NCBI GenBank assembly: GCA_005882775.1
Contig: VBDY01000151.1
Span: 1-44,060, forward strand
Length of the DNA stretch: 44,060 bases
Direction: 5' to 3'
DNA from: Chloroflexota bacterium
GTDB taxonomy: Bacteria > Chloroflexota > Dormibacteria > CF-121
The position numbers were made by a program, and so were the translations under genes. The notes beneath the pieces were generated by a model. The model searched no databases. It was not told where the DNA came from and saw nothing but the letters and a program-made list of their open reading frames with translations. This document shows, piece after piece, positions 24,895 to 34,052 of the stretch. Positions within the stretch are counted from its first letter, which is position 1. Each line of letters opens with the position of its first letter.

Positions 24895-26075
24895 ACCGTC
24901 GACCCTACCTCGGCCACGGCCTCGGCCAGCGCACCGATCGCCTGGTCGATCTGTTCGGCCTGAACCAGAACGGACGGCAGGAAGCGGATTGTGGTTGGCC
25001 CGGCCGGTAGGGTGAGCACTCCGCGCTGCTGCATCGCTTTGATCACCGGGGTGGCGGGCCGTTTCAGCTCCACGGCCAGCATCAAGCCACGCCCTCGCAC
25101 CTCGCGGACCTCGGGGAGCCGCCGGTCGGCCACTCGCTTAAGGAAGCGCTCACCCATCTCCTTAGCGTGTTGGTGAATGGCCGGCTCGGCGAGAACGCGC
25201 AGCGTCGCTGTTCCGGCGGCGCAGACAAGGGGAGCGCCCGCGAAAGTGGAGCCATGACTCCCCCTCGGTATCCGCTCAGCAACCCGGGGCGTGGTCACCG
25301 TCACCCCAAGGGGAAGGCCGTTGGCGATGCTCTTCGAAAGACAGAGGATGTCGGGCAGGATGCCGCCGGCCGTGAAGGCAAGCGGGGCACCGGTTCGAAA
25401 CCCGGTCTGGACCTCGTCCAGGATGAGCAGCGCATCGTGCGCGTCACACCGCTCGCGCACACCACGAAGGTAACCAGGCGACGGGATGCGGACGCCGGCC
25501 TCACCCTGGATCGGCTCGAGGATGACGGCACCAACGCGCTCGTCGAGGACCGCGTCGAGCGCGTCCAGATCGTCGAAGGGAATGTGACGGAAGCCTTCCA
25601 GCATCGGGCTGAACGGATCACGGTACTTTGCCTCGGCGGTGGCGGCGAGGGCGCCGAACGTCCGGCCATGGTAGGCACGGTGGGTCGCGATCACCCCGGG
25701 CCGCCCGCTCGCCACCCGCGCATATTTCAAGGCCGCCTCCACGGCCTCCGCTCCGGAGTTGGCGAATGAGATGGCGGAGAGAGAGGGAGGCATCACCGAT
25801 GCCAGAGCCTCCAGGAATTCGCGGCGAGCCGGCACATCAAAACTCTGGTGCGCGTTGGTGAGGCGCTCCAGCTGCGCCTTGACCGCGGCGTTCACCTGCG
25901 GATGGGCGTGACCCAGGATGTTGACGCCGTAGTTGGTCATCATGTCCAGATAGCGGTGGCCCTGCGTGTCCCACAGGTAGACGCCCTCCCCACGGTCGAG
26001 GCTGATTCCCCGGTCGGCATGGAGCGGGATGGGCTTAAGCGTCGACCCTGCCTCCGCCTTCACGCGCTGATCCAC
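24891..26075 (-). CDS. lysJ: LysW-gamma-semialdehyde aminotransferase (LysJ/ArgD family)
   Basis: A 394-residue class III PLP aminotransferase, the last gene of the lys operon. Seen: GAEAVEAALKYARVASGR (PLP phosphate region), HGRTFGALAATA, LILDEVQTGFRTG (PLP Asp) and LSKSIANGLPLG with the Schiff-base Lys. By sequence alone it could be ArgD (acetylornithine) or LysJ. The operon with LysW, LysX, LysY, LysZ and LysK indicates action on carrier-bound aminoadipate semialdehyde, and probably glutamate semialdehyde too. It starts 16 nt inside the end of lysZ. Its stop forms CTAG with the convergent antiporter stop, leaving no space for a terminator. Confidence 0.9.
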   Translation of the reverse strand: MDQRVKAEAGSTLKPIPLHADRGISLDRGEGVYLWDTQGHRYLDMMTNYGVNILGHAHPQVNAAVKAQLERLTNAHQSFDVPARREFLEALASVMPPSLSAISFANSGAEAVEAALKYARVASGRPGVIATHRAYHGRTFGALAATAEAKYRDPFSPMLEGFRHIPFDDLDALDAVLDERVGAVILEPIQGEAGVRIPSPGYLRGVRERCDAHDALLILDEVQTGFRTGAPLAFTAGGILPDILCLSKSIANGLPLGVTVTTPRVAERIPRGSHGSTFAGAPLVCAAGTATLRVLAEPAIHQHAKEMGERFLKRVADRRLPEVREVRGRGLMLAVELKRPATPVIKAMQQRGVLTLPAGPTTIRFLPSVLVQAEQIDQAIGALAEAVAEVGSTV

Positions 26076-26854
26076 GTGCCCGCTCCCTCGAGCGCATCGG
26101 TCAGCGGGCGCTCGCGACGGCCATCGACCAGGCCAACGGCGCCGATGCCGCGCTGCAGAGCTTGCCGGGCGGCGAGCAGCTTGACGCGCGCCCGGCCACG
26201 CGCCGAGGCGAACAGGGCGTCGATCTCGTCTCCACGGATCCGCTCGACCAGGCTCGCCGGGTCGTCCGGGTCGCGAAGGAAACCAGGCGTGTCGGCGAAG
26301 ATAAGCAGCCGGCCAGCACTGAGGGCGGCGGAAACCTCCATGGCCAGGCGGTCGCCGTCGACATTGATGGCCACGCCCTCGTGGCTGATTGCGGGAGGGG
26401 TCAGTACCGGCAGGTAGCCGTGCTCGAGGAGCAACGTGAGAAGCCGGGGCTCGATCCGCTCGATGCTGCCACTGTGATCTCCGTGCAGGACCTTGAGCTT
26501 GCCGCCCTCGCTGACGCGAAGGTCCGGTTTTCGCCGGCCCACGGCGATGCCGCCGTCCATCGCCGTCAGGCCGACCGCATTGACGCCCTGGGACCGAAGC
26601 CTCTCGACCATCCGCTTGTTGGTCTTGCCCGCGTACGCCATCAGGAAATGGTCCATGCTCAAGGAGTCGGTGAAGCGGCTGACCTCACCCCGCTCCGAGG
26701 TGACCATGCGGGGCGGATGGCCAAGTCGTGAAGACAGCTCGTTGAGCTCGCGGTTGGCGCCGTGGACCAGCACCATTGGCTCGGGATAGCGAGCGATGTC
26801 GCTGAGAAGCGGATCGACGTCCTGCAGGCTGCCGCCGATCTTGATGACGATCAC
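26060..26854 (-). CDS. lysZ: LysW-aminoadipate / LysW-glutamate kinase (LysZ/ArgB family)
   Basis: A 264-residue amino-acid kinase. The N-terminal IVIKIGGSLQD is the glycine-rich phosphate loop; VLVHGANRELNELSSRLGHP and later VNVDGDRLAMEVSAALSA-like INVDGDRLAMEVSAALSA are family motifs, and the C-terminal RGRARVKLLAARQAL region closes the ATP site. It phosphorylates the side-chain carboxylate of the LysW-bound amino acid. Compared with N-acetylglutamate kinase, the HGAN (rather than HGGG) turn fits the LysZ branch (from memory of the family). It starts at GTG 26854, which shares one base with the lysY stop. Confidence 0.9.
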   Translation of the reverse strand: MIVIKIGGSLQDVDPLLSDIARYPEPMVLVHGANRELNELSSRLGHPPRMVTSERGEVSRFTDSLSMDHFLMAYAGKTNKRMVERLRSQGVNAVGLTAMDGGIAVGRRKPDLRVSEGGKLKVLHGDHSGSIERIEPRLLTLLLEHGYLPVLTPPAISHEGVAINVDGDRLAMEVSAALSAGRLLIFADTPGFLRDPDDPASLVERIRGDEIDALFASARGRARVKLLAARQALQRGIGAVGLVDGRRERPLTDALEGAGTWISA

Positions 26855-27900
26855 TAGATCGGATAAAGGCCGGTGAAGTCGAGGCCAAGCCGCTCATCCC
26901 ACCCGAAACGGACATTGAGCGCCTGCACAGCCTGGCCGGCCGCCCCTTTCATCAGGTTGTCGAGCGCGCTCATCACCACCAGCCGGCGTGAGTGCGGATC
27001 GCGCTCGAAGCCGACGTCGCAGTAGTTGGTCCCCGCCAGGATCTTTGGGTTGGGATACCGATGGATTCCCTGGGCTTCCTTCACGATCCGCATGAAGGGC
27101 TCCTCCGAGTAGGCGGCCCGAAATATCTTCCAGAGGTCTCGCTCGTTAAGGTCGTCTCTGAGGTAGACGTGGGCGGTGACCAGGATCCCCCGCACCGCTT
27201 CCACCGCGGTCGCGCTGAAAGCCACGCCCGGACCGCTGCCGTTGATGCCCAGCTCCTGGATGATCTCTGCGGTATGCCGGTGCGAGGTTGGCGCGAAAGA
27301 ACGCATCTCGCCGCTGCGGTGCGGATGGTGCGACGCCGGACCAGCCTCCGCGCCTCCCGCCGAGGACCCCGTCTTACCCTCTATGACAACCGGCATGGCA
27401 GGGTCCATCACGCCGGCCCGAGCCAGGGGATAGAGCCCGAGGATGGCGGCGGTGGCCAGGCAGCCGCCGGTCGCCAGCCGGTTCGCCTTTCGGATCTCAG
27501 CGCGATGCAGCTCCGGGAGTGCGTAGACGAACTCGCCCAGCAGGTCTGCCCTGGGATGATCCCAGCCATACCAGGTCGGGTACCCACCCGGGTCGCGCAG
27601 GCGGAAGTCGGCCGACAGGTCGATCAGCGTCGGCGCCACCCCGAGGAGGCGCTCAGCCTCGCGGCTGGACTGGCCGTGGGGCAGCGCGAGGAAGAGCACG
27701 TCGGCAGGCTGGAGCGCCGAGCGCGGCTCAAACTTCAGCTCGGTCCGGCGTCGCAGGTGCGGGTGCACGGAATGGACGAATTTCCCGCCCAGCCGCTCCG
27801 AGGTGACCTGGGTTACCTCCACCTCCGGGTGGGCCAGCAGCAATCGCAGCAGCTCGCCGCCGGCATATCCCGACCCACCGGCGATGGCGGCCCGGATCAC
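26854..27900 (-). CDS. lysY: LysW-aminoadipyl/glutamyl phosphate reductase (LysY/ArgC family)
   Basis: A 348-residue NADPH-dependent semialdehyde dehydrogenase. The N-terminal Rossmann motif is AAIAGGSGYAGGELLRLLL, the catalytic Cys lies in RLATGGCLATAAILGLYPL, and the catalytic His in SHRHTAEIIQEL. GKTGSSAGGAEAGPASHHP is a conserved active-site loop, with a slightly extended GAEAGP stretch. It reduces the acyl phosphate made by LysZ to the semialdehyde. Its stop touches the lysZ start and its ATG overlaps the lysK stop by 4 nt, consistent with translational coupling. Confidence 0.92.
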   Translation of the reverse strand: MIRAAIAGGSGYAGGELLRLLLAHPEVEVTQVTSERLGGKFVHSVHPHLRRRTELKFEPRSALQPADVLFLALPHGQSSREAERLLGVAPTLIDLSADFRLRDPGGYPTWYGWDHPRADLLGEFVYALPELHRAEIRKANRLATGGCLATAAILGLYPLARAGVMDPAMPVVIEGKTGSSAGGAEAGPASHHPHRSGEMRSFAPTSHRHTAEIIQELGINGSGPGVAFSATAVEAVRGILVTAHVYLRDDLNERDLWKIFRAAYSEEPFMRIVKEAQGIHRYPNPKILAGTNYCDVGFERDPHSRRLVVMSALDNLMKGAAGQAVQALNVRFGWDERLGLDFTGLYPI

Positions 27901-28955
27901 GGTCCCTGCAGAACCCGGGTCAGCACCTCGATCCCGCGCTCGTACTCGTTGAGATCCATGGCTTCGTCCGGGGTGTGGTCGAGCCTTGAATCGCCGGGCC
28001 CGTAGGCCAGCGCCGGACAGCCCCAGACCGGTGCCAGGATGTTCATGTCCGAGGTGCCCGTCTTCACCTTGAACCGCGGCGTGCCGCCCTGGTCGCGGAT
28101 GGCTTGCAGGAACCGCCTGGTCAGCGGCGTGTTCTTCTCCGACCGGATGGGCGCGTCGGCGTTTTCCAGACGGATCTCGGCGTCCTGGCCAAACCCGAGC
28201 AGCTCTGATTTCAGCCGCTCGATATCACACGCCGGGGGGATACGCAGACCCAGCGTCAAGCTGGCCACGTCGCGCAGGCCATCGTGGTCCGCGTGGAAAC
28301 GAAGCACGCGAGCGTCCAGCCGGTCAAACGCACCCTTCCCGTTGCTCCAGGCGCCGACATGGTCCTGCACCTGGCGGATGAAGCCCACCGCCCGGTCGGC
28401 CGCGCTCGCGTCCGGACCGGCCCCATGTCCCACGGGCCGGGAGATCCTGTATCGCAGGCGCAGGCTTCCTTTGTAGCCGACCGTGATGGCGTCCCAGCTG
28501 CTCGGCTCCAGGACGATCAACCCGTCGGGGGCCTGGCGGCCGACCAGGTGACGGGCGCCTCGTGAGCTTCCCTCCTCCTCGACCGCGGCGATCAGGGTGA
28601 AACGTTGCCTCGCGTCGGCCGGCTGGCGGCTGATGGCGGTGATCGCCGCCGCCAGCGGACCCTTGGCGTCGACGGCGCCGCGACCGAAGAGCCTGTCCCC
28701 GTCGCGGCGGACCGGGATCCAGCCGGGGACGGTATCCATGTGACCGAGCAGGACCGTTTCCCGGGGACCGCTTCCCCAGTAGGCGATCACGTTGCCGGCG
28801 CGGTCCCGCCGAGCGTTGAAGCCCAGCCCGCGCAGACGGCGGACCAGCCACTGCCCGAGCCGGGCTTCGGCTGTGCTGACGCTCGGTATCTCGAGCATCT
28901 CGGTCAGCAGCCCGACGTGGTCCTCTACCACGGACGGATCTTCGACCGCGATCAT
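27897..28955 (-). CDS. lysK: LysW-lysine / LysW-ornithine hydrolase (LysK, M20 peptidase family)
   Basis: A 352-residue M20 metallopeptidase-like protein that would release lysine (or ornithine) from the LysW C-terminus. Metal ligands and catalytic residues are visible: His and Asp in [10 protein letters not shown], bridging Asp in [15 protein letters not shown], Glu pair in [13 protein letters not shown], and the late His in [33 protein letters not shown] also matches LysK. The ATG at 28955 overlaps the lysX stop (ATGA). In this pathway LysK replaces ArgE/ArgJ, since the protecting group is a protein rather than acetyl. Confidence 0.92.
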   Translation of the reverse strand: MIAVEDPSVVEDHVGLLTEMLEIPSVSTAEARLGQWLVRRLRGLGFNARRDRAGNVIAYWGSGPRETVLLGHMDTVPGWIPVRRDGDRLFGRGAVDAKGPLAAAITAISRQPADARQRFTLIAAVEEEGSSRGARHLVGRQAPDGLIVLEPSSWDAITVGYKGSLRLRYRISRPVGHGAGPDASAADRAVGFIRQVQDHVGAWSNGKGAFDRLDARVLRFHADHDGLRDVASLTLGLRIPPACDIERLKSELLGFGQDAEIRLENADAPIRSEKNTPLTRRFLQAIRDQGGTPRFKVKTGTSDMNILAPVWGCPALAYGPGDSRLDHTPDEAMDLNEYERGIEVLTRVLQGP

Positions 28956-29818
28956 GCCGGGACCGCCGCCTCGAGCTCTGCCGCACGGCCAACCTTTACC
29001 ACGTGGTCGACGATCTTTCCAGGGATGTCGACGCCGGTGGTCTCGATACTGTTGCGGAACTCCATGGTGTAGTTGACCTCGCTCACCAGCATGCCACCCG
29101 AACCCTCCAGCAGGTCGATGGCGAGCACGCCACCGCCGACCGCACGTGCGGCTGCTGCCGAGAGATTCGCGATCTCGGGGGTCACCGGGCAGTTGCGGGC
29201 GCGTCCTCCGCGAGCCGTGTTGGTGATCCAGTGCTGAGACTCCCGGTAGATGGCGCAGATGGTCTCATCACCCACCACAAAGCTACGGATATCGCGGGCG
29301 GGCTTGTTGACGTATTCCTGGACGTAGAAGATGGCGTGCTGGTAAGAACCCAGGGTCTCCTTGTGCTCGAGCAGGGCCTCTGCCGCCTCGCGGTCGGAGA
29401 CCTTGGCCAGCAACCGGCCCCAGGACCCGATGGCGGGCTTGAGCACGACCGGATATCCGAGGGACTCGATTGCTTCCAGCGCCGACTCGGGAGTGAATGC
29501 CACCAGCGTGCGCGGCGTTGGCACCCCGGCCCGGGCCAGCGCCGCCGAGGTGTTGATCTTGTCGCCGCAGGTCAGCGCCACCTCATAACGATTGACCGTA
29601 CGCACCCCCCAGTCGTTGAGCAGGCGCAGCGCGTAGAGCGCCCGCGAATGGTGGAGGCATCGCTCCAGGACCACGTCGTAGGCCACCGGCGCGCGCTCCA
29701 GGTCGAAGATCAGCTCGCGGTCGTCGATCCGGTCGAAGACAAGCCCTCGTTTGGAGAGCGCCTCGAAGAGGAGCTTCTCCTCGACCCGGATCCGAGAGCA
29801 GAGGACTCCGATCTTCAC
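28952..29818 (-). CDS. lysX: LysW--aminoadipate ligase (LysX, ATP-grasp)
   Basis: A 288-residue RimK-like ATP-grasp ligase that joins the alpha-amino group of aminoadipate to the C-terminal Glu of LysW. Key blocks: [60 protein letters not shown], and the metal/ATP end ending in [12 protein letters not shown]. The substrate segment [15 protein letters not shown] resembles Thermus LysX (NS..TTGVDIP), supporting aminoadipate rather than glutamate. GTG 29818 lies 4 nt after the lysW stop and directly precedes [14 protein letters not shown]; an upstream in-frame extension runs through lysW and is not used. Confidence 0.92.
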   Translation of the reverse strand: MKIGVLCSRIRVEEKLLFEALSKRGLVFDRIDDRELIFDLERAPVAYDVVLERCLHHSRALYALRLLNDWGVRTVNRYEVALTCGDKINTSAALARAGVPTPRTLVAFTPESALEAIESLGYPVVLKPAIGSWGRLLAKVSDREAAEALLEHKETLGSYQHAIFYVQEYVNKPARDIRSFVVGDETICAIYRESQHWITNTARGGRARNCPVTPEIANLSAAAARAVGGGVLAIDLLEGSGGMLVSEVNYTMEFRNSIETTGVDIPGKIVDHVVKVGRAAELEAAVPA

Positions 29819-29822
29819 CCTG

Positions 29823-30002
29823 TCATTCCCCCCAGTCTTCCTCTTCCTCGGGAGCGAGCCGGAGCTCGACCGGGTTGGTTTCGGCAACCTCGAGCTCGGC
29901 CCCACAGTCGGTGCACTGGAGGATCTCGCCCTTCTCCAGGTCCGGGGTGAGCTTGACCCGGGCTTCGCACTCGGGACAGGTCGCGGTCATGGCAATCGAC
30001 AT
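29823..30002 (-). CDS. lysW: LysW amino-group carrier protein
   Basis: A 59-residue acidic carrier. It has a zinc-binding N-terminus with CPEC (Cys9, Cys12) and CTDC (Cys30, Cys33), and the hallmark C-terminal acidic tail [10 protein letters not shown]. The last Glu59 is the residue to which LysX (and ArgX) attach substrates, protecting the amino group during chain modification. ATG 30002 has GGAGG 7 nt upstream; a GTG at 30008 is too close to that site. This is the only LysW in the window, while two LysX-type ligases are present, so it probably serves both. It is too short and diagnostic to be anything else. Confidence 0.96.
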   Translation of the reverse strand: MSIAMTATCPECEARVKLTPDLEKGEILQCTDCGAELEVAETNPVELRLAPEEEEDWGE

Positions 30003-30004
30003 CT

Positions 30005-30499
30005 TCACACCTCCTCGATGGCGGCCCAGCCGCCGGTTTTGATCAGGTCCACCAGGGTGCCGGCCTGCATGATCTTCAGCGCCACCGCGGCCGGGGGTTC
30101 AGCCTGGAAGGTCCTGCCTGCCGCCGAGATATTGCCGGTCCTGACGTCGACATCGATCGTGTCGCCATCCTCGACGGCCTCGAAGAGTGCGTCGCACTGG
30201 ATCACGGGCAGGCCGATGTTGACGGCGTTTCGATAGAAGATCCGGGCGAAGGAGCTCGCCACCACCGCCTTGACTCCGCTCGCCTGGATGGCCAGGGGCG
30301 CGTGCTCGCGGGAGCTGCCGCAGCCAAAATTGCGGCCGGCCACGATCACGTCGCCGGACCGCACCGTGGCCGCGAAGTCGGGGCGGGCCTCGATCAGACA
30401 GGCCTTGCCGAGCGCGCTCAGGTCGGTGGTCACGTTGTAGCGTCCGGGGATGATGGCGTCGGTCGAAACCCCATCCCCAAGCTTGAAGGCGCGTCCCAT
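30005..30499 (-). CDS. lysU: Homoaconitase small subunit (LysU/LeuD family)
   Basis: A 164-residue swivel-domain subunit of the aconitase superfamily. GRNFGCGSSREHAPLAIQ is the conserved active-site block and FARIFYRNAVNIGLPV the second. The substrate loop reads PGRYNVTTD; isopropylmalate isomerases of this type have an Arg (YLRT) where Val occurs here, and the change to Val is associated with homoaconitase (recalled, to be checked). With the next gene it would convert homocitrate to homoisocitrate. It overlaps lysT by 1 nt. It may also serve leucine synthesis if no other leuCD exists. Confidence 0.88.
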   Translation of the reverse strand: MGRAFKLGDGVSTDAIIPGRYNVTTDLSALGKACLIEARPDFAATVRSGDVIVAGRNFGCGSSREHAPLAIQASGVKAVVASSFARIFYRNAVNIGLPVIQCDALFEAVEDGDTIDVDVRTGNISAAGRTFQAEPPAAVALKIMQAGTLVDLIKTGGWAAIEEV

Positions 30500-31731
30500 C
30501 AGATCACTCGCCTGGGGTCGGCGATGGCGCCGGCCAGGGCGGAGGCCGCCGCCACGGCCGGGCTGGCCAGGTAGATCTCCGCATTGGCGCTCCCCATCCG
30601 GCCCGGATAGTTCCTGTTGCTGGTAGACAGGGCTCGCTCACCGGGAGCGAGGACGCCGTGCTGGCGTCCCAGGCAGGGACCGCAGCCTGCGTTCATGACG
30701 ATAGCCCCGGCTCGCATGAAGCTTTCGATATAGCCGGCCTTGAGCGCCTCCATATAGATCTTCTTAGAGCCGGGCACCACCATGGTGCGGGTACGCGGAT
30801 GCACCTGCCGGCCCTCGAAGTAGCGGGCCACGATGGCCAGGTCCTCCAGCCGGCCGTTGGCACAGCTGCCGATGAAGACCTCGTCCAGCTGAAGCCCCTC
30901 CACCGCACTCAGGTCCTTGACGTTGTCGATGGCCGGCGGGCAGGCGATCTGTGGCTCGACTTCCGCGGCATCGAGCTCGACCCGCTGCAGATACTCGGGG
31001 TCCCGGGGTTGGAGATCCGAGACCTCCGCCTCGCCGAGGTAATCCCGGGTCACCTCATCCGGTTCGCACAAGCCGGCCTTGCCTCCGAAATCCACGGTCA
31101 GGTTCGCCAGCGTTAGGCGCTGGTCGATCGTCATCGCGGCCACCGCCTCGCCGCCCCATTCGACAGCCAGGTAGTTGGCTCCCTCCGCGCCCAGCCGTTT
31201 GATCACGCGCAGGGCCAGGTCCTTCGGGTAGACGCCCTCGGGCAGGCTGCCGTGGAGCTCGATCCGGATCGTCTGCGGCACGCGAAACCAGGTTCGCCCG
31301 GTGGCGAACACGACCCCGATGTCGGTCGACCCCATGCCGGCTGCGAAACAGCCGAGCGCCCCATAGGTCGTGCTGTGCGAGTCCGCGCCCACGATGATCC
31401 CGCCCGGCCGGGCGAAGCCCTTCTCCACCATCAGCAGGTGACAGATGCCCTCCTGAAAGAGGTGCACCACCCCATGTTCCTCGGCGAACTCACGGATCAA
31501 CTTGTGGAGCCCGGCCGCAGCCACCGTGTTGGCGGGCAGGATGTGGTCGAAGACCAGGACCACGCGCTCCGGGTCCCAGAGCGGCATCTCCATCTTGCGA
31601 AACGCCTCGATCGCCAGCGGGGTGGTGACATCGTGTGACATGGCGTAGTCGACTGGGGCAACGATCGTGTCCCCTGCCCTGACCCTGCGACCCAGCCGTC
31701 GGGAGAAGATTTCCTCGGTGAGTGTTCCCAT
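30499..31731 (-). CDS. lysT: Homoaconitase large subunit (LysT/LeuC family)
   Basis: A 410-residue iron-sulfur hydro-lyase subunit. Three cluster cysteines are visible: EVFIGSCANGRLEDL, and the CxxC in NAGCGPCLGRQHG. GADSHSTTYGALGCFAAGMG is a further conserved block, and SNRNYPGRMG lies near the end. Together with LysU it isomerises homocitrate by dehydration and rehydration. ATG 31731 shares one base with the lysS stop (TGATG). Assignment to lysine rather than leucine rests on the neighbouring homocitrate synthase and LysW genes. Confidence 0.9.
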   Translation of the reverse strand: MGTLTEEIFSRRLGRRVRAGDTIVAPVDYAMSHDVTTPLAIEAFRKMEMPLWDPERVVLVFDHILPANTVAAAGLHKLIREFAEEHGVVHLFQEGICHLLMVEKGFARPGGIIVGADSHSTTYGALGCFAAGMGSTDIGVVFATGRTWFRVPQTIRIELHGSLPEGVYPKDLALRVIKRLGAEGANYLAVEWGGEAVAAMTIDQRLTLANLTVDFGGKAGLCEPDEVTRDYLGEAEVSDLQPRDPEYLQRVELDAAEVEPQIACPPAIDNVKDLSAVEGLQLDEVFIGSCANGRLEDLAIVARYFEGRQVHPRTRTMVVPGSKKIYMEALKAGYIESFMRAGAIVMNAGCGPCLGRQHGVLAPGERALSTSNRNYPGRMGSANAEIYLASPAVAAASALAGAIADPRRVI

Positions 31732-32858
31732 CAGGCCGTCACCCAACCGCGAAGCAGGTCATCGAGCTCGTGTTCGGGAAGGGGTCCCGCGTCGGCGCGG
31801 CGCTTGACCTCGACGCTGATGGCGCGCAACTGAGTCTCGTCGAGCGAGAGCCCCAGCGCCGCCGCCCGGCTGCCGATCGCGTTCCAGCCGGTCAGCCGGT
31901 GACCGGTCATGATGGTGCGGTCGCGGCCGAAGACGGCCGGGTCGAAGATCTCATAGGTCGACGGGTGATTGAGTACGGCCTTGGTGTGCATGCCGGCCTT
32001 GTGGTGGAAGGCCGTGTCGCTGGTGATGGCGGCGTTGAAGGGCACCGCGATCCCGACCATGTCCGCCACCATCCGGTCCAGCTCCGGAAGCAGGTCGAGC
32101 CGGTACTTCAGCACCAGCTCGGGCTGCACACTCATGAGCCGGGCGATCATGCCGCTCAGCGGCACGATCCCATTCCGCTCGCCGATGCCAAGCAGGGTGG
32201 TGTCGACGTGTGTGGCTCCCGCCTCCAGGGCGGCAAAGGCGTTGGCGATGGCACAGCCGGCGTCGTTGTGGGCGTGGAACTCGATGTCGCATTCGACGTT
32301 GCGGCGTACGAGAGAGACCAGCTCGAAGACCTGGTTCGGGGTGGCGATGCCGACGGTGTCGGCCAGCCCCACCCGCTGTGGGTGCAGCCGGTCGATCGCG
32401 CGGTAGACGCGCAGCAGGTCGTCAGGGTCCGAGCGGAAGGAGTCCTCGCTGCTGAAACGCACCTCCAGGCCCTGCGCCTGGATGAATCGCACCACCTCGG
32501 TGCCGATCGCGATGATCTCCTCGACCGTCTTGCCGTGCGAGAACATGCGCAGGGCCGAGGAGGTCCCGAAAAGCACATCGATACCGTCGACACCGGTTGA
32601 GGCCGCCAGCCGCGCATCGTCCAGATGACATCGGGTGTGGGTGAGTACCCGAGCCCGAAGGGGCAGCCCGGCGATCATGCGCGCGTCGGCCTCCGACTGC
32701 GGGGATGCCGAGGGGGAGGTCAGTTCCAGGTACTCGACTCCGAAGTCGTCGAGCCGGGTCGCGATCAACGCCTTCTGCTCCGGAGTGAAGTGGGCGAAGG
32801 CGAATTGCTCGCCCTCCCGGAGTGTCGACTCGATGATGTTGAACGCTGTGATGGTCAT
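31731..32858 (-). CDS. lysS: Homocitrate synthase (LysS)
   Basis: A 375-residue TIM-barrel enzyme that condenses acetyl-CoA with 2-oxoglutarate, the first step of the aminoadipate route. Catalytic segments: [19 protein letters not shown] with the metal-site Arg-Glu, [10 protein letters not shown], and HxH metal ligands in [30 protein letters not shown] and [16 protein letters not shown] are typical of homocitrate synthases; the GMHxKA motif distinguishes them from citramalate synthase. ATG 32858 has GGAGGT 5 nt upstream. The frame continues far upstream, but that part is the T-box leader, not protein. First gene of the nine-gene lys operon. Confidence 0.93.
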   Translation of the reverse strand: MTITAFNIIESTLREGEQFAFAHFTPEQKALIATRLDDFGVEYLELTSPSASPQSEADARMIAGLPLRARVLTHTRCHLDDARLAASTGVDGIDVLFGTSSALRMFSHGKTVEEIIAIGTEVVRFIQAQGLEVRFSSEDSFRSDPDDLLRVYRAIDRLHPQRVGLADTVGIATPNQVFELVSLVRRNVECDIEFHAHNDAGCAIANAFAALEAGATHVDTTLLGIGERNGIVPLSGMIARLMSVQPELVLKYRLDLLPELDRMVADMVGIAVPFNAAITSDTAFHHKAGMHTKAVLNHPSTYEIFDPAVFGRDRTIMTGHRLTGWNAIGSRAAALGLSLDETQLRAISVEVKRRADAGPLPEHELDDLLRGWVTA

Positions 32859-32877
32859 GGGCACCTCCGAGAAATAC

Positions 32878-32908
32878 AAAAAGCCTTCGTCCATCGGGAC
32901 GAGAGGCT
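32878..32908 (-). terminator. T-box-controlled transcription terminator
   Basis: AGCCT plus TCGTCC pair with GGACGA plus AGGCT, with a CGAT loop and one bulged base, followed directly by TTTTTG. It ends 10 nt before the lysS ribosome site (32863-32868), so termination prevents lysS transcription. Confidence 0.9.
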
Positions 32909-33168
32909 CTCTCTCGCGGTACCACCCGACTTCGCCGTCTCCTTGCGAAGACGACCTCCTTGAGTCCGCGGCGCGCTCGCCTGAAGACTCCGGCCTGATC
33001 ACGGAGGCTACCCGGCTCAGCCTACTCGAGCGATCGCTCTTTGGGCCTGCGGCTCCGAGGCCTTTTTCGGCGGTGCCCTGGACCCTCCCTCTCAGCTGCC
33101 GGAGGTTCTCTGTAGTCCCAGCGTCCGCGTACTCTCCCTCATCGACGCCTTTGAATATGAACTTGTTG
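32878..33168 (-). promoter_or_regulatory. T-box riboswitch, lysine specifier, upstream of lysS
   Basis: Read leftward, this leader has all T-box parts. Stem I: GATGAGGGAGAGTAC (AGTA side of the specifier loop) near 33130-33146, an AGAGA bulge, a CCTCC/GGAGG distal arm, then the specifier loop GAA-AAA-GG, with AAA (Lys) at 33063-33065; shifting by one base would give AAG, also Lys. The T-box sequence GGGTGGTACCGCG is at 32915-32927. The antiterminator pairs TCGGG with CCCGA and CGAGAG with CTCTCG, leaving the TGGTACC bulge for the tRNA acceptor end. The alternative is the terminator at 32878-32908. Uncharged tRNA-Lys would therefore switch the lys operon on. Confidence 0.93.
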
Positions 33169-33174
33169 GGCCAG

Positions 33175-33204
33175 ACCATAGCAGTGCCTCGCGGCGCCTG
33201 TCAA
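33175..33204 (-). promoter_or_regulatory. Promoter of the T-box leader/lys operon
   Basis: TTGACA (33199-33204) and TATGGT (33175-33180) are separated by 18 bp on the minus strand; transcription should begin near 33168. The -35 contains the TGA stop codon of the upstream argX gene (33201-33203), so the operon has its own promoter although argX lies just upstream in the same direction. Confidence 0.8.
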
Positions 33205-34052
33205 GCGACGGCAGCGTGATTGGCGCCGACCTGGAGCACGTAGTCGATCAGCCGGCCGGCGACATCGATACCGGTGCCGTCGACGAAGCCGCGGAACTCC
33301 ATCGTGTAGTTGATCTCGTTTACGAGCAGGCCGTCCGGATGCTCGAGGAGATCCACCGCCAGCGCCCCGCCACCCACCGCGGCCGCGGCCGCCCGGGCCA
33401 GGCGGTCGATCTCCGGCGTCACCGGACAGGGCAGAGCCCGTCCCGTGCGCGCGGTGTTGGTGATCCAGTGGTCCGCCGCCCGGTAGATGGCGCCGATGGT
33501 CTCGTCGCCGATGACGATCGCCCGGATATCGCGTTCCGGTTTGGCGACGTACTCCTGGATGTAGAAGATCCCGTGCTGGTAGGAGCCGAGCGTCTCCTTG
33601 TGCTCCAGGATCGCCTCGGCCGCGTCGCGATCGTTGATCTTGGCGAGCAGCCTGCCCCAGGAGCCCACCATGGGCTTGAGCACGACCGGGTATCCCATCT
33701 CCTCGATCGCCTGGAGCGCGGAGTCACGGCTGAAGGTAACCACTGTACGCGGGATCGGCAGACCCGCGGCCGCCACCGCGGCGCTGGTCAGGATCTTGTC
33801 ACCGCAGGTCTGGGCGACCTGGGCCATATTGACGGTGGGCACGCCGGCGGCGTTGAGCAGTGTCAGCGCGTAAAGTGACCGGCCGTGATGGACTGACCGG
33901 TCGAGGACGACGCTGTAGCGGCGGTGGGGATCGCCCAATCTGAACTGCACCTGATCCTCGTCCAGGCGTTCAAACGGGATCGCCCGGCGGCGGAGAGTCT
34001 CCAGGAGCGCCTTCTCCTCCACCCGCACGCGCGAACAGAGAACCCCTACCAT
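33201..34052 (-). CDS. argX: Second LysX-family ligase, probable LysW--glutamate ligase (ArgX)
   Basis: A 283-residue ATP-grasp paralog of the lysX gene 4 kb away; shared blocks include [46 protein letters not shown], and [11 protein letters not shown]. The substrate segment differs: [18 protein letters not shown] here versus [14 protein letters not shown] in LysX. The GF form matches, as I recall, archaeal ArgX enzymes that use glutamate. It is divergent from an argG-like gene and shares its palindromic operator, which also points to arginine. No separate LysW is encoded, so it likely uses the same carrier. The ATG at 34052 has no ribosome site and coincides with the predicted transcript start, suggesting a leaderless mRNA. 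Confidence 0.88.
   Translation of the reverse strand: MVGVLCSRVRVEEKALLETLRRRAIPFERLDEDQVQFRLGDPHRRYSVVLDRSVHHGRSLYALTLLNAAGVPTVNMAQVAQTCGDKILTSAAVAAAGLPIPRTVVTFSRDSALQAIEEMGYPVVLKPMVGSWGRLLAKINDRDAAEAILEHKETLGSYQHGIFYIQEYVAKPERDIRAIVIGDETIGAIYRAADHWITNTARTGRALPCPVTPEIDRLARAAAAAVGGGALAVDLLEHPDGLLVNEINYTMEFRGFVDGTGIDVAGRLIDYVLQVGANHAAVA

Noticed and set aside
32859-33179. Long N-terminal extension of homocitrate synthase
   Set aside because: The frame is open, but the sequence is the T-box RNA and contains its terminator; a strong ribosome site marks ATG 32858.
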